Assembly: GCA_026004935.1 (NCBI GenBank)
Contig: BPKC01000001.1
Coordinates: 1,465,491-1,529,490 of the forward strand
DNA length: 64,000 nucleotides
DNA from: Rhodothalassiaceae bacterium
GTDB lineage: Bacteria > Pseudomonadota > Alphaproteobacteria > Sphingomonadales > Rhodothalassiaceae
Direction of reading: 5' to 3'
Of the stretch, positions 17,270-25,677 are shown in pieces. Position numbers and translations under genes: made by a program. The stretch's first letter is position 1; each line of letters opens with the position of its first letter. The notes below the pieces were generated by a model. That model was not told the origin of the DNA. It ran no database searches and saw only the letters and a program-made list of their open reading frames with translations.

Positions 17270-17578
17270 ATGAATAGACGGATTTTATGTTTTTTGATTA
17301 TTATCGCTCTCTCGCTTGGAGATGTTTGTGGTTTGATGTTGTGGTTGATTGATGGTATTTCAATAAGGTGGCTTATATTATGGATATTTGTATTGCATAT
17401 CGTTGCCTCAATCATCATCTTTTTGTCTTGTCGATGCCCTCGTTGTGGTTTGCTGCTTTTTGTGCGAAGAAATAGGCATTTTGGGTATATTGCTTTGCCT
17501 TGGCCAGCTCGGAAATGCGCACGATGTAATTTGGAGCTGGGCTCGGATTATGTGCAATCGGTTTCGGAAGCGCGATGA
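17270..17578 (+). CDS. Second 2-TM zinc-ribbon putative immunity protein
   Basis: 102 aa; ATG 17270 follows GAAGG. Two helices (ILCFLIIIALSLGDVCGLML and LILWIFVLHIVASIIIFLS) and a CPRCGLLLFVRRNRHFGY...CARCNLEL ribbon, clearly paralogous to the preceding gene. It has no toxin of its own upstream, so it may be an orphan immunity gene left by cassette loss. Its stop codon overlaps a decayed scrap of Rhs core DNA (MTWLDEFYVTF, 17576-17608) that leads into cassette C3. Confidence 0.6.
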   Translation: MNRRILCFLIIIALSLGDVCGLMLWLIDGISIRWLILWIFVLHIVASIIIFLSCRCPRCGLLLFVRRNRHFGYIALPWPARKCARCNLELGSDYVQSVSEAR

Positions 17579-17609
17579 CTTGGCTGGACGAGTTTTATGT
17601 GACCTTCGC

Positions 17610-18797
17610 TTTGACGCGCTGGGGCGGCTGGAGCGGCTCATCGAGAGCGGGCAGGACACGCGCTTCCTCTATGACGGCGCGCAGGTGATCGGGGAGCTGG
17701 ATGCGGCGAGCGGGGCGGTCAAACGCCGCTATGTGCCGGGGCCGGGCACGAATGAGGTGGTGGCCTGGTACGAGGGCGCGGGCGTGGGTGAGAGGCGCTT
17801 CATTCATCAGGACGAGCGGGGCTCGGTGGTGGCGGTGGCGAACGGTGCGGGCGCGGCGATCGCGATCTTCCGCTACGGGCCGTGGGGAGAAAGCTCCGAC
17901 ACGGCTCCCGGCTCGGGGGCCGGGACGGGCTTCTCGCGCTTCGGCTACACGGGCGCGATCCGCCTTCCGGGCACGGATCTGCTGCACATGCGCGCGCGGG
18001 TCTACGCCACGGAGCTCGCCCGCTTCCTCGAGCCCGATCCCGTCGGCTTCGCGAGCGGTCAGCTCGATCTGTATGCTTATGTGGGAGGCGATCCGATCAA
18101 CGGCGTGGATCCGAGCGGGTTGGTTCAGGAAAGTGGTCCGGAGCTGGAGGAGATTCTCATCACGGGAGATCCGATAAGGGTATGGGAGACGATGCAGAGG
18201 GAACTTTTTGAAAGCCTGCGGCGCGCGGCGCTTGCGCTCGGCTCCTATGCCCCCGGCGTTGATTTTGGCGCGGTTGGGGATATTCCGTCCGGCGAAGGGG
18301 AGATGATGGGGGAGGCCCAAAAGGGGCCGTGCGATATTGATCCTGAAATCCGCCGTGGATTGCCTGAAGCAGTGACGTTCGATCTGGCACGACAATTCGG
18401 GTTGGCTATTCGGCAAGAGCGCGATTCCTTGAATGCCTTTATTGGCCCCGGCGTAGGTTCCCGGCAGGCTGTCTTTCGGTTGAATCAATTACTGGGAGAA
18501 GGGCGGTTCGGCGACTTCAAAAGAGATTTTGCCGGCCCCTTTGATTTCCCAGGGACTTTCATCCGTAGAGCGCCAGCTGATCGCCTGGCAGCGGCTCGCG
18601 CGGGGAATTTCCATATTGGCGTTGTCGGATTCTTCGCCGGATTTAGCCTCAATGATCTTCTTTTCTTCAATGATGCAGTGGAGGCATTGAAAGGCAATCC
18701 CGGTGGGTTGCTATTTGGCCGGCCGATAGACGAAGATGATCGCATGGATATCAGGGCAGGGTTCCTTGCGGCTGCTGCTGGATGCTTCAGCAGGTAA
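17610..18797 (+). CDS. Silent Rhs cassette C3: core plus type-44-like toxin
   Basis: Homology to C0 starts at FDALGRLERLIE (about residue 1035); no start codon of its own. RHS core, DPSGL, a TonB-box-like LEEILITGDP, junction motif GEGEMMGEAQKGPC, then a domain of about 140 aa. Its FAGPFDFPGTF, ARAGNFHIGVVGFFAGFS and IDEDDRMDIRAGF blocks resemble bacterial polymorphic toxin type 44 (pattern GGPWDYK ... GNFxYGxxG ... DDPRDQxxIxxG in that family, from memory). It ends AAAAGCFSR; only two Cys, one at each end of the domain. Followed by two small membrane-anchored genes. Confidence 0.75.
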   Translation, partial: FDALGRLERLIESGQDTRFLYDGAQVIGELDAASGAVKRRYVPGPGTNEVVAWYEGAGVGERRFIHQDERGSVVAVANGAGAAIAIFRYGPWGESSDTAPGSGAGTGFSRFGYTGAIRLPGTDLLHMRARVYATELARFLEPDPVGFASGQLDLYAYVGGDPINGVDPSGLVQESGPELEEILITGDPIRVWETMQRELFESLRRAALALGSYAPGVDFGAVGDIPSGEGEMMGEAQKGPCDIDPEIRRGLPEAVTFDLARQFGLAIRQERDSLNAFIGPGVGSRQAVFRLNQLLGEGRFGDFKRDFAGPFDFPGTFIRRAPADRLAAARAGNFHIGVVGFFAGFSLNDLLFFNDAVEALKGNPGGLLFGRPIDEDDRMDIRAGFLAAAAGCFSR

Positions 18798-18848
18798 AGG
18801 CTGTTCATCACGGGTACGCGTGTCTTGGGGCATAAGGAATTATCGCTC

Positions 18849-19277
18849 ATGGTCGTGCGAGTCCTTCTTGGCATTCTCGTTCTGGAGGTTGTTATACTAG
18901 GCAGTCTTTGGGTTCCGCCCTGGCTGGCTGCCGAAAGATATGTTATCTCAACAGCTCGATTTGATCATAGAAAGGTTATAAAGGCCAACTATAACGAGAG
19001 TCTCATTCTATTATCAAATGGAGAATGCTTGGGTAAATGTGAGATAATGGTGGCATTTGCGAATCATATAGATAAGGATATGCCTTCTCGTGTGCAGGCC
19101 TCGTTAATACTTGAGAAGGCAAGCGGAGTTAATGTTAGAGCGAGCAATGACGATATGACCATTTCCTACTGCACGGGAAGGGTGGTTCATTACGAATATC
19201 CTTTCTTCCAGCGCAGGGGGGGCGGCAACAGCGTAAATGTCCGTCTTATGCAGGCTTGTCATGCGAAAATGGAGTGA
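18849..19277 (+). CDS. Putative membrane-anchored immunity protein for C3
   Basis: 142 aa from ATG 18849 with AAGGAATT upstream. One N-terminal helix (VVRVLLGILVLEVVILGSLW), then a probable periplasmic domain with paired Cys (GECLGKC, SYC, QAC). No family recognised. First gene after the type-44-like tail, hence the likely cognate immunity gene. Confidence 0.55.
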   Translation: MVVRVLLGILVLEVVILGSLWVPPWLAAERYVISTARFDHRKVIKANYNESLILLSNGECLGKCEIMVAFANHIDKDMPSRVQASLILEKASGVNVRASNDDMTISYCTGRVVHYEYPFFQRRGGGNSVNVRLMQACHAKME

Positions 19278-19287
19278 TTGGCGGCTG

Positions 19288-19812
19288 ATGGCAGCTTATC
19301 CGGGATATCGAAGGGCCGCTCTCCCCGTCATCCTCGCCATACTCTGCTGGGTTCTGGCAATAGCCGTGCTCGGTAGTGGAGTTCTTATTCTTCCTGCTGC
19401 AGGGGCACGAACCAATGGCCAGGTAATACAGAAGCTGCCCGATCCAACCGGAAAGGTCATCGCATATCTTGTTGAAGAAGGGGGGCTGGATGCGTCGGGC
19501 GACAAAGGTGAAGCGTTCTTATACTCTCTTTACATTGGAAGAAGTGGCGAGACTCCAAAATTCGATGGCTGGTATCAGTTTGCCAGATGGCTGGGCTTTG
19601 AGCCTGCGACCTTTGTTGCCCGCGGCAAATATTGGAGAATGGATTGTGGGTCGAGCAGGGGTTCAACCTTATTTTGGGAAAGTTCTACCCTTCTCATTTT
19701 TCGTTTTTGCGGAGGAATTATCCGACACTTTACAACACCGGTCAAGTTGAGTTTTGGAGAAGGAAAGACGCGTAATATCCATATCAAAGTCATTTTTGAT
19801 AACAAAGATTAA
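19288..19812 (+). CDS. Unrecognised membrane-anchored protein (second gene after C3)
   Basis: 174 aa from ATG 19288 (GGAG at 19271); an ATG at 19261 in the same frame would overlap the previous gene. One hydrophobic helix (LPVILAILCWVLAIAVLGSG) then a soluble domain that begins GQVIQKLPDPTGKVIAYLVE and holds two Cys (MDCGSSRG, FRFCGG). Such small exported proteins often resemble proteolysis-resistant lipoprotein-like immunity factors, but no match is claimed. It could be a second immunity gene or cargo of a lost cassette. Confidence 0.5.
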   Translation: MAAYPGYRRAALPVILAILCWVLAIAVLGSGVLILPAAGARTNGQVIQKLPDPTGKVIAYLVEEGGLDASGDKGEAFLYSLYIGRSGETPKFDGWYQFARWLGFEPATFVARGKYWRMDCGSSRGSTLFWESSTLLIFRFCGGIIRHFTTPVKLSFGEGKTRNIHIKVIFDNKD

Positions 19813-19848
19813 ATATGCGAATCTGTAAGGAAGAAGCCCCTGCGGGCA

Positions 19849-20348
19849 AATCCGGAGATTGCCCGTATCGCAAGGTCGGGTGGCTCTGGCGATGATGCCC
19901 CGTCCGGCGAGGGGGAGATGATGGGGGAGGCCGACAAGAAGGAGGATTTGATCAACGGCTGTTCGACCGAGGGTCGGGTGGTAAGTGCGACTGTGGCCGT
20001 TGATTCTTCGTGCCGGGTTATCCGGGGTTCGGCATAACCATTGGGGTATTCAGGAATTTACGGTCCGGGCAGATTGGGTTTGTTGCGGCGCTTGATTACG
20101 GGATTGGCGTCGATATTTCTGCTGGCTTCGATGTGGCGACGGCTGGCAGCGCCGCGTCACTTGAGGGGACCTCGATATTTGCGGCAGGTTCCGTCCTGGC
20201 TGTGGAAGGGCAGGTTTCGGTACCGATTTCTCAGGGTGGCGTCGCGAAGGACGTGGTGGTTGCAGGTGGTGTTGCCGCAAGTCCTCTGCCGGCTGGTGCG
20301 AGTGTCGGTTTCTCCAAGGGGGCGATCGTATGTCCGTTTGATAAATAG
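19849..20348 (+). pseudogene. Toxin-tail fragment C4 (glycine-rich), frameshifted
   Basis: A cassette without any RHS core: it starts in linker sequence (SGGSGDDAPSGEGEMMGEAD), has the junction Cys (LINGCSTEG) and the same glycine-rich domain as C11. One T is missing near 20003-20006 (GATTCTTCG here, GATTTCTTCG at 35621), which throws the N-terminal part into a stop; the rest is readable from 20010 to 20348 and ends GAIVCPFDK. It is a near-identical duplicate of 35533-35968, apart from that deletion. Confidence 0.75.
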
Positions 20349-20403
20349 GGGCATTTCCTGGTAGTCTTTGTGAATAGATAGGTTTCGAAAAACGGAGCTA
20401 AGA

Positions 20404-20733
20404 ATGAATATACGAAATGTGGCGATTGCTAGTGTATATATCATATTGGGCTTGTTTATTGCTGCAATATTCATATTGCAGAACGTGAATATCAGCGAAA
20501 CTATAAAGAATTATATCTTGCTTTCAATTCTGTTGTCAGTATTGTCAATAGAAGCAATTCTATTCTTAATAGTTCTCAAATGTCCAAGATGCGGATTGTC
20601 TGTCTACGCACGAAAGAGCAAGAAATTCGGATATTATTATGGTTTTATGCCTTCACGTTCCTGCGCCCGATGCGATCTGGATTTTACTGTTAAGAAGTTT
20701 CGTTTTTCGTTTTGTAAAAGTTCAACAGACTAG
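20404..20733 (+). CDS. 2-TM zinc-ribbon putative immunity protein (C4 copy)
   Basis: 109 aa; CGGAGCTAAGA ribosome-binding region before ATG 20404. Two helices (VAIASVYIILGLFIAAIFIL, LLSILLSVLSIEAILFLIVL) then CPRCGLSVYARKSKKFGYYY ... SRSCARCDLDF. Identical in sequence to the gene at 36024. Kept intact although its neighbouring toxin tail is frameshifted, as expected if immunity is still under selection. Confidence 0.65.
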   Translation: MNIRNVAIASVYIILGLFIAAIFILQNVNISETIKNYILLSILLSVLSIEAILFLIVLKCPRCGLSVYARKSKKFGYYYGFMPSRSCARCDLDFTVKKFRFSFCKSSTD

Positions 20734-20831
20734 TTAATTGAAGCTAAGTGGGTCCTATATATTGTGATCCGCGCACATAGTAGAAGATATTATTCCCCGA
20801 AGGAATGCATTTAATGTGATGCGGTGAAGCC

Positions 20832-20888
20832 AATAATGATCACCCATGATTTTTTGGCAGCGTCCCCTTTCTCTAGCGTATCTTAAAG
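20832..20888 (+). repeat. Conserved pre-cassette spacer, copy 1
   Basis: AATAATGATCACC..., an oligo-T run, GGCAGCGTCCCCTTT and CTCTAGCGTAT lead directly into the VKDAKGN codons of C5. Similar sequence precedes C8 (28026-28083) and C12 (36452-36508). A TAG in the rhs frame closes the reading frame a few codons before the core. Confidence 0.7.
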
Positions 20889-22961
20889 GTCAAGGACGCG
20901 AAGGGCAATCTGACGACCTTCGAGTACGACGGCTTCGACCGTCTGATCCGGCGCCGGTATCCCGACAAATGGAGCCCGGGGATCTCGTCGGCGAGCGATG
21001 TGGAGACCTTCGCCTATGACGCGGCGGGGCGGGTGACGTCTCAGATCCGCCGCGACGGTCAGGTGATCGCCTTCGTGTACGATGCGCTGGGGGAGGTGGT
21101 GAAGCGGGATCTGCCGGGCACGGCGAATGACGTGACGCTGTCTTATGACGCCCTGGGGCGTGTGACGGCGGTGAGCCGGAACGGGGCGGCCATCAGCTTC
21201 TCCTACGACAAGGCCTCGCGGCTGGTTCAGACGGTTCAGGCGGGGCTGAGCGTGTCCTATCAGTATGACGCGGCGGGGCGGCGGACGCGGATGACCTGGC
21301 CGGACGGGTTCTATGTGACCTTCGGCTATGACGCGCTGGGGCGCGTGAGCGAGATGCGGGAGAACGGCTCCGCGCTGATCGCGAGCTTCGCCTATGACGA
21401 TCAGGGCCGGCGGACGCGGATCTCCCGGGGCAACGGGACGACGACGAGCTATGCTTACGATGCGCTGGGTCGGCTGACGCGGCTGACCCATGATCTGGCG
21501 GGGACGGCGGCGGACTATGATGCCGAGTTCACTTATGATCCGCTGGGCCGGATTGTTGCGCGCACGCAGGCGAACGGGCTCTATCACTGGCCGGTGGCGA
21601 CGGCAAGCGGCACGGCGTCGGTGAACGGTCTGGACCAGCTCGCCTCCAGCGGCGGCACCAGCCTCACCTACGACGGCCGCGGCAATCTTGCGGGCCGGGG
21701 TGCGTGGGGCTACGCTCATGATGTGGAGAACAATCTGACGCAGGTGACGGGCCCGGTGAACCTGACGCTGCGTTATGACGCGCTGGGGCGGCTGGAGCGG
21801 CTCATCGAGAGCGGGCAGGACACGCGCTTCCTCTGGGACGGCGCGCAGGTGATCGGGGAGCTGGATGCGGCGAGCGGGGCGGTCAAACGCCGTTACGTGC
21901 CGGGCCCGGGCACGAATGAGGTGGTGGCCTGGTACGAGGGCGCGGGCGTGGGCGAGAGGCGCTTCATCCATCAGGACGAGCGGGGCTCGGTGGTGGCGGT
22001 GACGAACGGTGCGGGCGCGGCGATCGCGACCTTCCGCTACGGGCCGTGGGGGGAGAGCTCCGACACGGCTCCCGGCTCGGGGGCCGGGACGGGCTTCACG
22101 CGCTTCGGCTACACGGGCGCGATCCGCCTGCCGGGCACGGATCTGCTGCACATGCGCGCGCGGGTCTATGCGACCGCGCTCGCCCGCTTCCTCGAGCCCG
22201 ATCCCATCGGCTTCGCGAGCGGTCAGCTCAATCTGTATGCTTATGTGGGAGGCGATCCGATCAACGGCGTGGATCCGAGCGGGTTGCTGATGGTTTGCAC
22301 TTCCGTTTCCGACAAGTTCGGGACGGAGCGACGCTGCAGAAACATCCTCACGCGTCGGGAGTTGGCTCTCCAGCTTTTCTTGGAGACACAGCGAGAGACA
22401 CAGGAATTTCTTGGTGTTCTTGGGGAAGCGTTGCGAGCTGTGCTTTTGGGTGCGCTTCCTGGGCTGTTGGCGATGGACCCTCTGAAGAACGCCAAAGTTT
22501 GCGCTTCTCCCTCAGGAGGAGGTGTTCCTCGCCAAGATGCTGAAAGCCTGGATAAGCTGACCCGTGTCATCCTTGGGGAGGCTGCGCAATTGTATAAAAA
22601 TCCAACGATCTTTAAGGCAATTGGATCTGTTGTGATAAATCGTGTTCGTTCAGAGTTTTTTCCAAATAATGTTGTAGACGTGGTCTTTCAAGAAGGTCAG
22701 TTTAAGGCAGCTTCTCCCCAGGTTGTGCAAGGAAAATTTGGGACCGGGAATGCGCCGTTTCGCAATCCGGAAGCGGAACCCGGCTTCCTCTTGGCGCGAA
22801 CGATTGCGGAAGGGCTACTTTCCGGGGAGATCGGAGACGTAACAGGGGGTGCGCTCTTTTTCACTGCTGACGACACGCCTCCCGAACGGCTTTCGAGTCA
22901 ACCGCTCGGCGTGGTTGCGGTGATTGGTCCCTTCACATTTTTCTGCGTGGTGAAAAAGTGA
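20889..22961 (+). CDS. Silent Rhs cassette C5: core plus SleB-like cell-wall hydrolase
   Basis: About 690 codons; homology to C0 begins at VKDAKGNLTTFEYDG (about residue 740), with no start codon except an internal GTG at 21000. YD repeats, RHS core and DPSGL are complete. The tail has a helical linker, a junction Cys (NAKVCASPSGG) and a Hydrolase_2/SleB-type domain: LTRVILGEAAQL (family catalytic Glu), AIGSVVINRVRS, FFPNNVVDVVFQEGQFKAAS, ending FTFFCVVKK. SleB-family enzymes cleave peptidoglycan, so this effector should act in the periplasm. The following gene encodes a signal-peptide protein, consistent with periplasmic immunity. Confidence 0.85.
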   Translation, partial: VKDAKGNLTTFEYDGFDRLIRRRYPDKWSPGISSASDVETFAYDAAGRVTSQIRRDGQVIAFVYDALGEVVKRDLPGTANDVTLSYDALGRVTAVSRNGAAISFSYDKASRLVQTVQAGLSVSYQYDAAGRRTRMTWPDGFYVTFGYDALGRVSEMRENGSALIASFAYDDQGRRTRISRGNGTTTSYAYDALGRLTRLTHDLAGTAADYDAEFTYDPLGRIVARTQANGLYHWPVATASGTASVNGLDQLASSGGTSLTYDGRGNLAGRGAWGYAHDVENNLTQVTGPVNLTLRYDALGRLERLIESGQDTRFLWDGAQVIGELDAASGAVKRRYVPGPGTNEVVAWYEGAGVGERRFIHQDERGSVVAVTNGAGAAIATFRYGPWGESSDTAPGSGAGTGFTRFGYTGAIRLPGTDLLHMRARVYATALARFLEPDPIGFASGQLNLYAYVGGDPINGVDPSGLLMVCTSVSDKFGTERRCRNILTRRELALQLFLETQRETQEFLGVLGEALRAVLLGALPGLLAMDPLKNAKVCASPSGGGVPRQDAESLDKLTRVILGEAAQLYKNPTIFKAIGSVVINRVRSEFFPNNVVDVVFQEGQFKAASPQVVQGKFGTGNAPFRNPEAEPGFLLARTIAEGLLSGEIGDVTGGALFFTADDTPPERLSSQPLGVVAVIGPFTFFCVVKK

Positions 22962-23020
22962 GACCGTCATATGCCATCAGGACCGGTCGTATGCCTGTAT
23001 CCATGAGGGGAGTGGATGGA

Positions 23021-23794
23021 ATGGGTCGGCTTGCACTCCTGTGTTTATCGTTTTTGATGAGCATGCAAGGAGCTGCCTGGGGCTTCAGCCCAGACGTTCG
23101 AGACAGTGGAGATGCCGCCGCACCCTGTCTGTGCGGCGAGGAGTTTGGTGCCTCGCTATCTTATCTCGGAACTTTGGTATTTACCGCACCTGGCCGTCCT
23201 CCAGTTGGAAAGATCACGCAAATCGAGATTGTGCCGGATCTGCGAGGCAAGGAGTCGGAAGCAGAGTGGGCGTTTGAAACATACATTATACGCGTCACCA
23301 CAACAGAAGGGCGCACTGTCGATCATCCCATCACAGCGGCCTACGGCGATTTCTTGGTGGCCGTTCCCGAAAAACTCTTCGGTAAGAAGCGCGACTATAT
23401 TGTGCTCTTACGTGCGATAGGAAAGGGTACGGGGGTAAATACCCGTGTCCTCGAGGTCTGGCAGTTGAGAGAGGGAAAGCTGCACTTGGTGTACCAACGA
23501 ACGGTGGCTGATTATGTGAGAATATTTCCAACGGAACAATGGGCATACTGTGTCAAGATCGCCATCATCCCGAACGCCGATCCCGTTAAATCGGATGCCG
23601 GAATAGATTTGGTTTTGCGCCAAGACCCCTTCGGTCGCTCCTTCTATCCTAGGGACCGGAACGGGGAGCTTCTCCCGAAGTATTTGTGTATTGCCTTGGA
23701 CGCTGGTGCCATTAAAGAGTTTCCAGGTGAGACATGCTATACGGCATTTTGGAAGAGGAATAATCCATCTGAAAAGAACGCACAGCCCAAGTAA
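23021..23794 (+). CDS. Secreted putative immunity protein for the SleB-like toxin
   Basis: 257 aa. ATG 23021 is preferred: GAGGGGAGTGGATGGA precedes it and a clean signal peptide follows (MGRLALLCLSFLMSMQGAAW). The frame is open upstream to a GTG at 22958 that overlaps the toxin stop, an alternative start with translational coupling. The mature protein is of mixed strand and helix with several Cys (APCLCGEEF, CVKIAI, YLCIAL, ETCYTAF). No family recognised. Periplasmic location fits neutralisation of a peptidoglycan hydrolase. The next cassette begins at the codon after its stop. Confidence 0.65.
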   Translation: MGRLALLCLSFLMSMQGAAWGFSPDVRDSGDAAAPCLCGEEFGASLSYLGTLVFTAPGRPPVGKITQIEIVPDLRGKESEAEWAFETYIIRVTTTEGRTVDHPITAAYGDFLVAVPEKLFGKKRDYIVLLRAIGKGTGVNTRVLEVWQLREGKLHLVYQRTVADYVRIFPTEQWAYCVKIAIIPNADPVKSDAGIDLVLRQDPFGRSFYPRDRNGELLPKYLCIALDAGAIKEFPGETCYTAFWKRNNPSEKNAQPK

Positions 23795-25016
23795 GGGACG
23801 GGAACGACACGCTACAGCTATGACGCGCTGGGGCGGCTGGAGCGGCTCATCGAGAGCGGGCAGGACACGCGCTTCCTCTATGACGGCGCGCAGGTGATCG
23901 CGGAGCTGGATGCGGCGAGCGGGGCGGTCAAACGCCGTTACGTGCCGGGGCCGGGCACGAATGAGGTGGTGGCCTGGTACGAGGGCGCGGGCGTGGGTGA
24001 GAGGCGCTTCATTCATCAGGACGAGCGGGGCTCGGTGGTGGCGGTGGCGAACGATGCGGGCGCGGCGATCGCGACCTTCCGCTATGGGCCGTGGGGGGAG
24101 AGCGCGGATGCGGCTCCCGGCTCGGGGGCCGGGACAGGCTTCACGCGCTTCGGCTACACGGGCGCGCTTCGCCTGCCGGGCACGGATCTGCTGCACATGC
24201 GCGCGCGGGTCCATGCGACCGCGCTCGCCCGCTTCCTCGAGCCCGACCCCATCGGCTTCGCGAGCGGCCAGCTCAATCTGTATGCTTATGTGGGCGGCGA
24301 TCCGATCGATGCGATCGATCCGAGCGGGTTGGCCAAGGAGGAATTGCTGGAAGAGATCGTCGTGACGGCGCAGCGGCGTGCTGCGCAGGAGCACAGCGGT
24401 TTTTTTCGGGTTGTTCTTTCTGCCCCTGCAGGTTTCTGTGGGATTTGGCGACCTCGGCGCGGAGCTGCGCGACATCCTCGATGCGGAGAAGGACGGCAAA
24501 GATGACGATGATGCATCAGCCGCCTGCAAGCGCCCCCCCAAGGACCCCATGACGACCGTGTTTGCGACCCAAGAGGAGGCGGCGATCAACGCATTCAACT
24601 ACTTTGTTGCCACGGAAGGTGTGGCGAAGGAGCTTACGGGCAAGATCATCGCGGTTGATGGCGGTTTCACGGTCAGGGAGCTTCTGAAGGGCGATAAAAC
24701 CTCGGCCCCGATATCTACGGATGTTTCACCGGATCTCGTCGCCGTGCTGCATCGGCACGGTTTTGTGCAGGGCCGTGATGGGGGCGAAGAATTGTCATAT
24801 GTTGGTCATTCCGCGGCGGGTGACATGAATGCTGATACGAGAATATTTGGGGTGATGAATTTTGCCTTATCGCAGCTAACGGGTCGGAACCTTATCGTTT
24901 TTCTGAGTACCCCATCGGGTGCAGTTAAGAAATTTACCGGTCCTTTCTCTGGCCCCATCAAGCCTACGGGACAATTGATCGCGCCACCAGGTTGTATCAC
25001 TGGAGGAAAAAAGTAA
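23795..25016 (+). pseudogene. Silent Rhs cassette C6: DUF4329-like toxin, frameshift in a T7 run
   Basis: Core homology starts right after the previous stop codon (RYSYDALGRLERL, about C0 residue 1034). The frame runs through DPSGL and a TonB-box-like LEEIVVTAQRR, then breaks at a run of seven T (24400-24406). With six T the frame continues through FFGLFFLPLQVSVGFGDLG and a DUF4329-like domain: ATQEEAAINAFNYFVA, LVAVLHRHGF, SAAGDMNADTR. Flanking Cys are in ASAACKRPPKDP and IAPPGCITGGKK. The defect may be real decay, phase variation or an assembly slip. Confidence 0.75.
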
Positions 25017-25031
25017 TAGAAGGGAAAAGAT

Positions 25032-25544
25032 ATGAAACGTTTGATCATCGAGGTGATAGAAAACAGAATATCTATTATCTTATGTATCATTGTCATATTG
25101 AATCTCAGTTTTATGAATCTCTCATATGCCTCTGTAAATGTGTACGGACCTTCAATATTGCGTAGTTTAAGCATAACAGTTGAGGACAGGAGGAACAAGG
25201 GGAATTATACGAACATTTCCGTTGTGATGGATCGCACGGGTAGTTTGGAAAGAGTCTGTATTGATGATAAGTGCGAGGATATTGCAGTTCGGTTTCCGAT
25301 CGTTAGGAAGATAAAGGAGATAGAGACATCAAGGATTGGCGTTTTGAAGGGGATTATGGATGAAACATTTGGCCAGACGAGACTGTTGCTGCCATTCTTG
25401 GATTATCAAAGTGTTGGTTGTCGTGTTCGTGAGGAGTTCAAAAATGAGAATTTCATTATTTTGACATTTAATAAAACTGGTAATTTGTCTTCTTTAACGA
25501 TAATATGTGATCTTGAGGTTCCATTCAATTATGTGCAGAAATAG
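25032..25544 (+). CDS. Putative periplasmic immunity protein, VCI-x3-C family (C6)
   Basis: 170 aa; AGGGAAAAGAT before ATG 25032. Signal peptide or anchor (ISIILCIIVILNLSFMNLSY), then GSLERVCIDDKCEDIAVRFP and a C-terminal GCRVREEFKNENFIILTF ... IICD. This is the same pattern as 14183, 14778 and 33769. It directly follows a DUF4329-like tail. Confidence 0.65.
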   Translation: MKRLIIEVIENRISIILCIIVILNLSFMNLSYASVNVYGPSILRSLSITVEDRRNKGNYTNISVVMDRTGSLERVCIDDKCEDIAVRFPIVRKIKEIETSRIGVLKGIMDETFGQTRLLLPFLDYQSVGCRVREEFKNENFIILTFNKTGNLSSLTIICDLEVPFNYVQK

Positions 25545-25677
25545 ACGTTGCTGTGCTTGGGGGCTTATTGTCTTGAGTCTTTAAGTTCGGTGATGATCCA
25601 CGGCTTTGGAGCAAGGGGGGTGCTGGCCGCTGGTTTCGTGCTCGCCGTTTAGAATCCGAAGACAACGCAAGGGGGTG

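Larger units (their letters stand above)
19914..20999 (+). repeat. Near-identical duplication, copy 1 (copy 2 at 35533-36619)
   Basis: About 1.09 kb spanning the toxin tail, immunity gene, AT-rich spacer and first YD repeats of the next cassette. Offset to copy 2 is 15619 before, and 15620 after, a one-base deletion near 20005. Only a few other differences are visible (20750, 20880). Confidence 0.85.
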
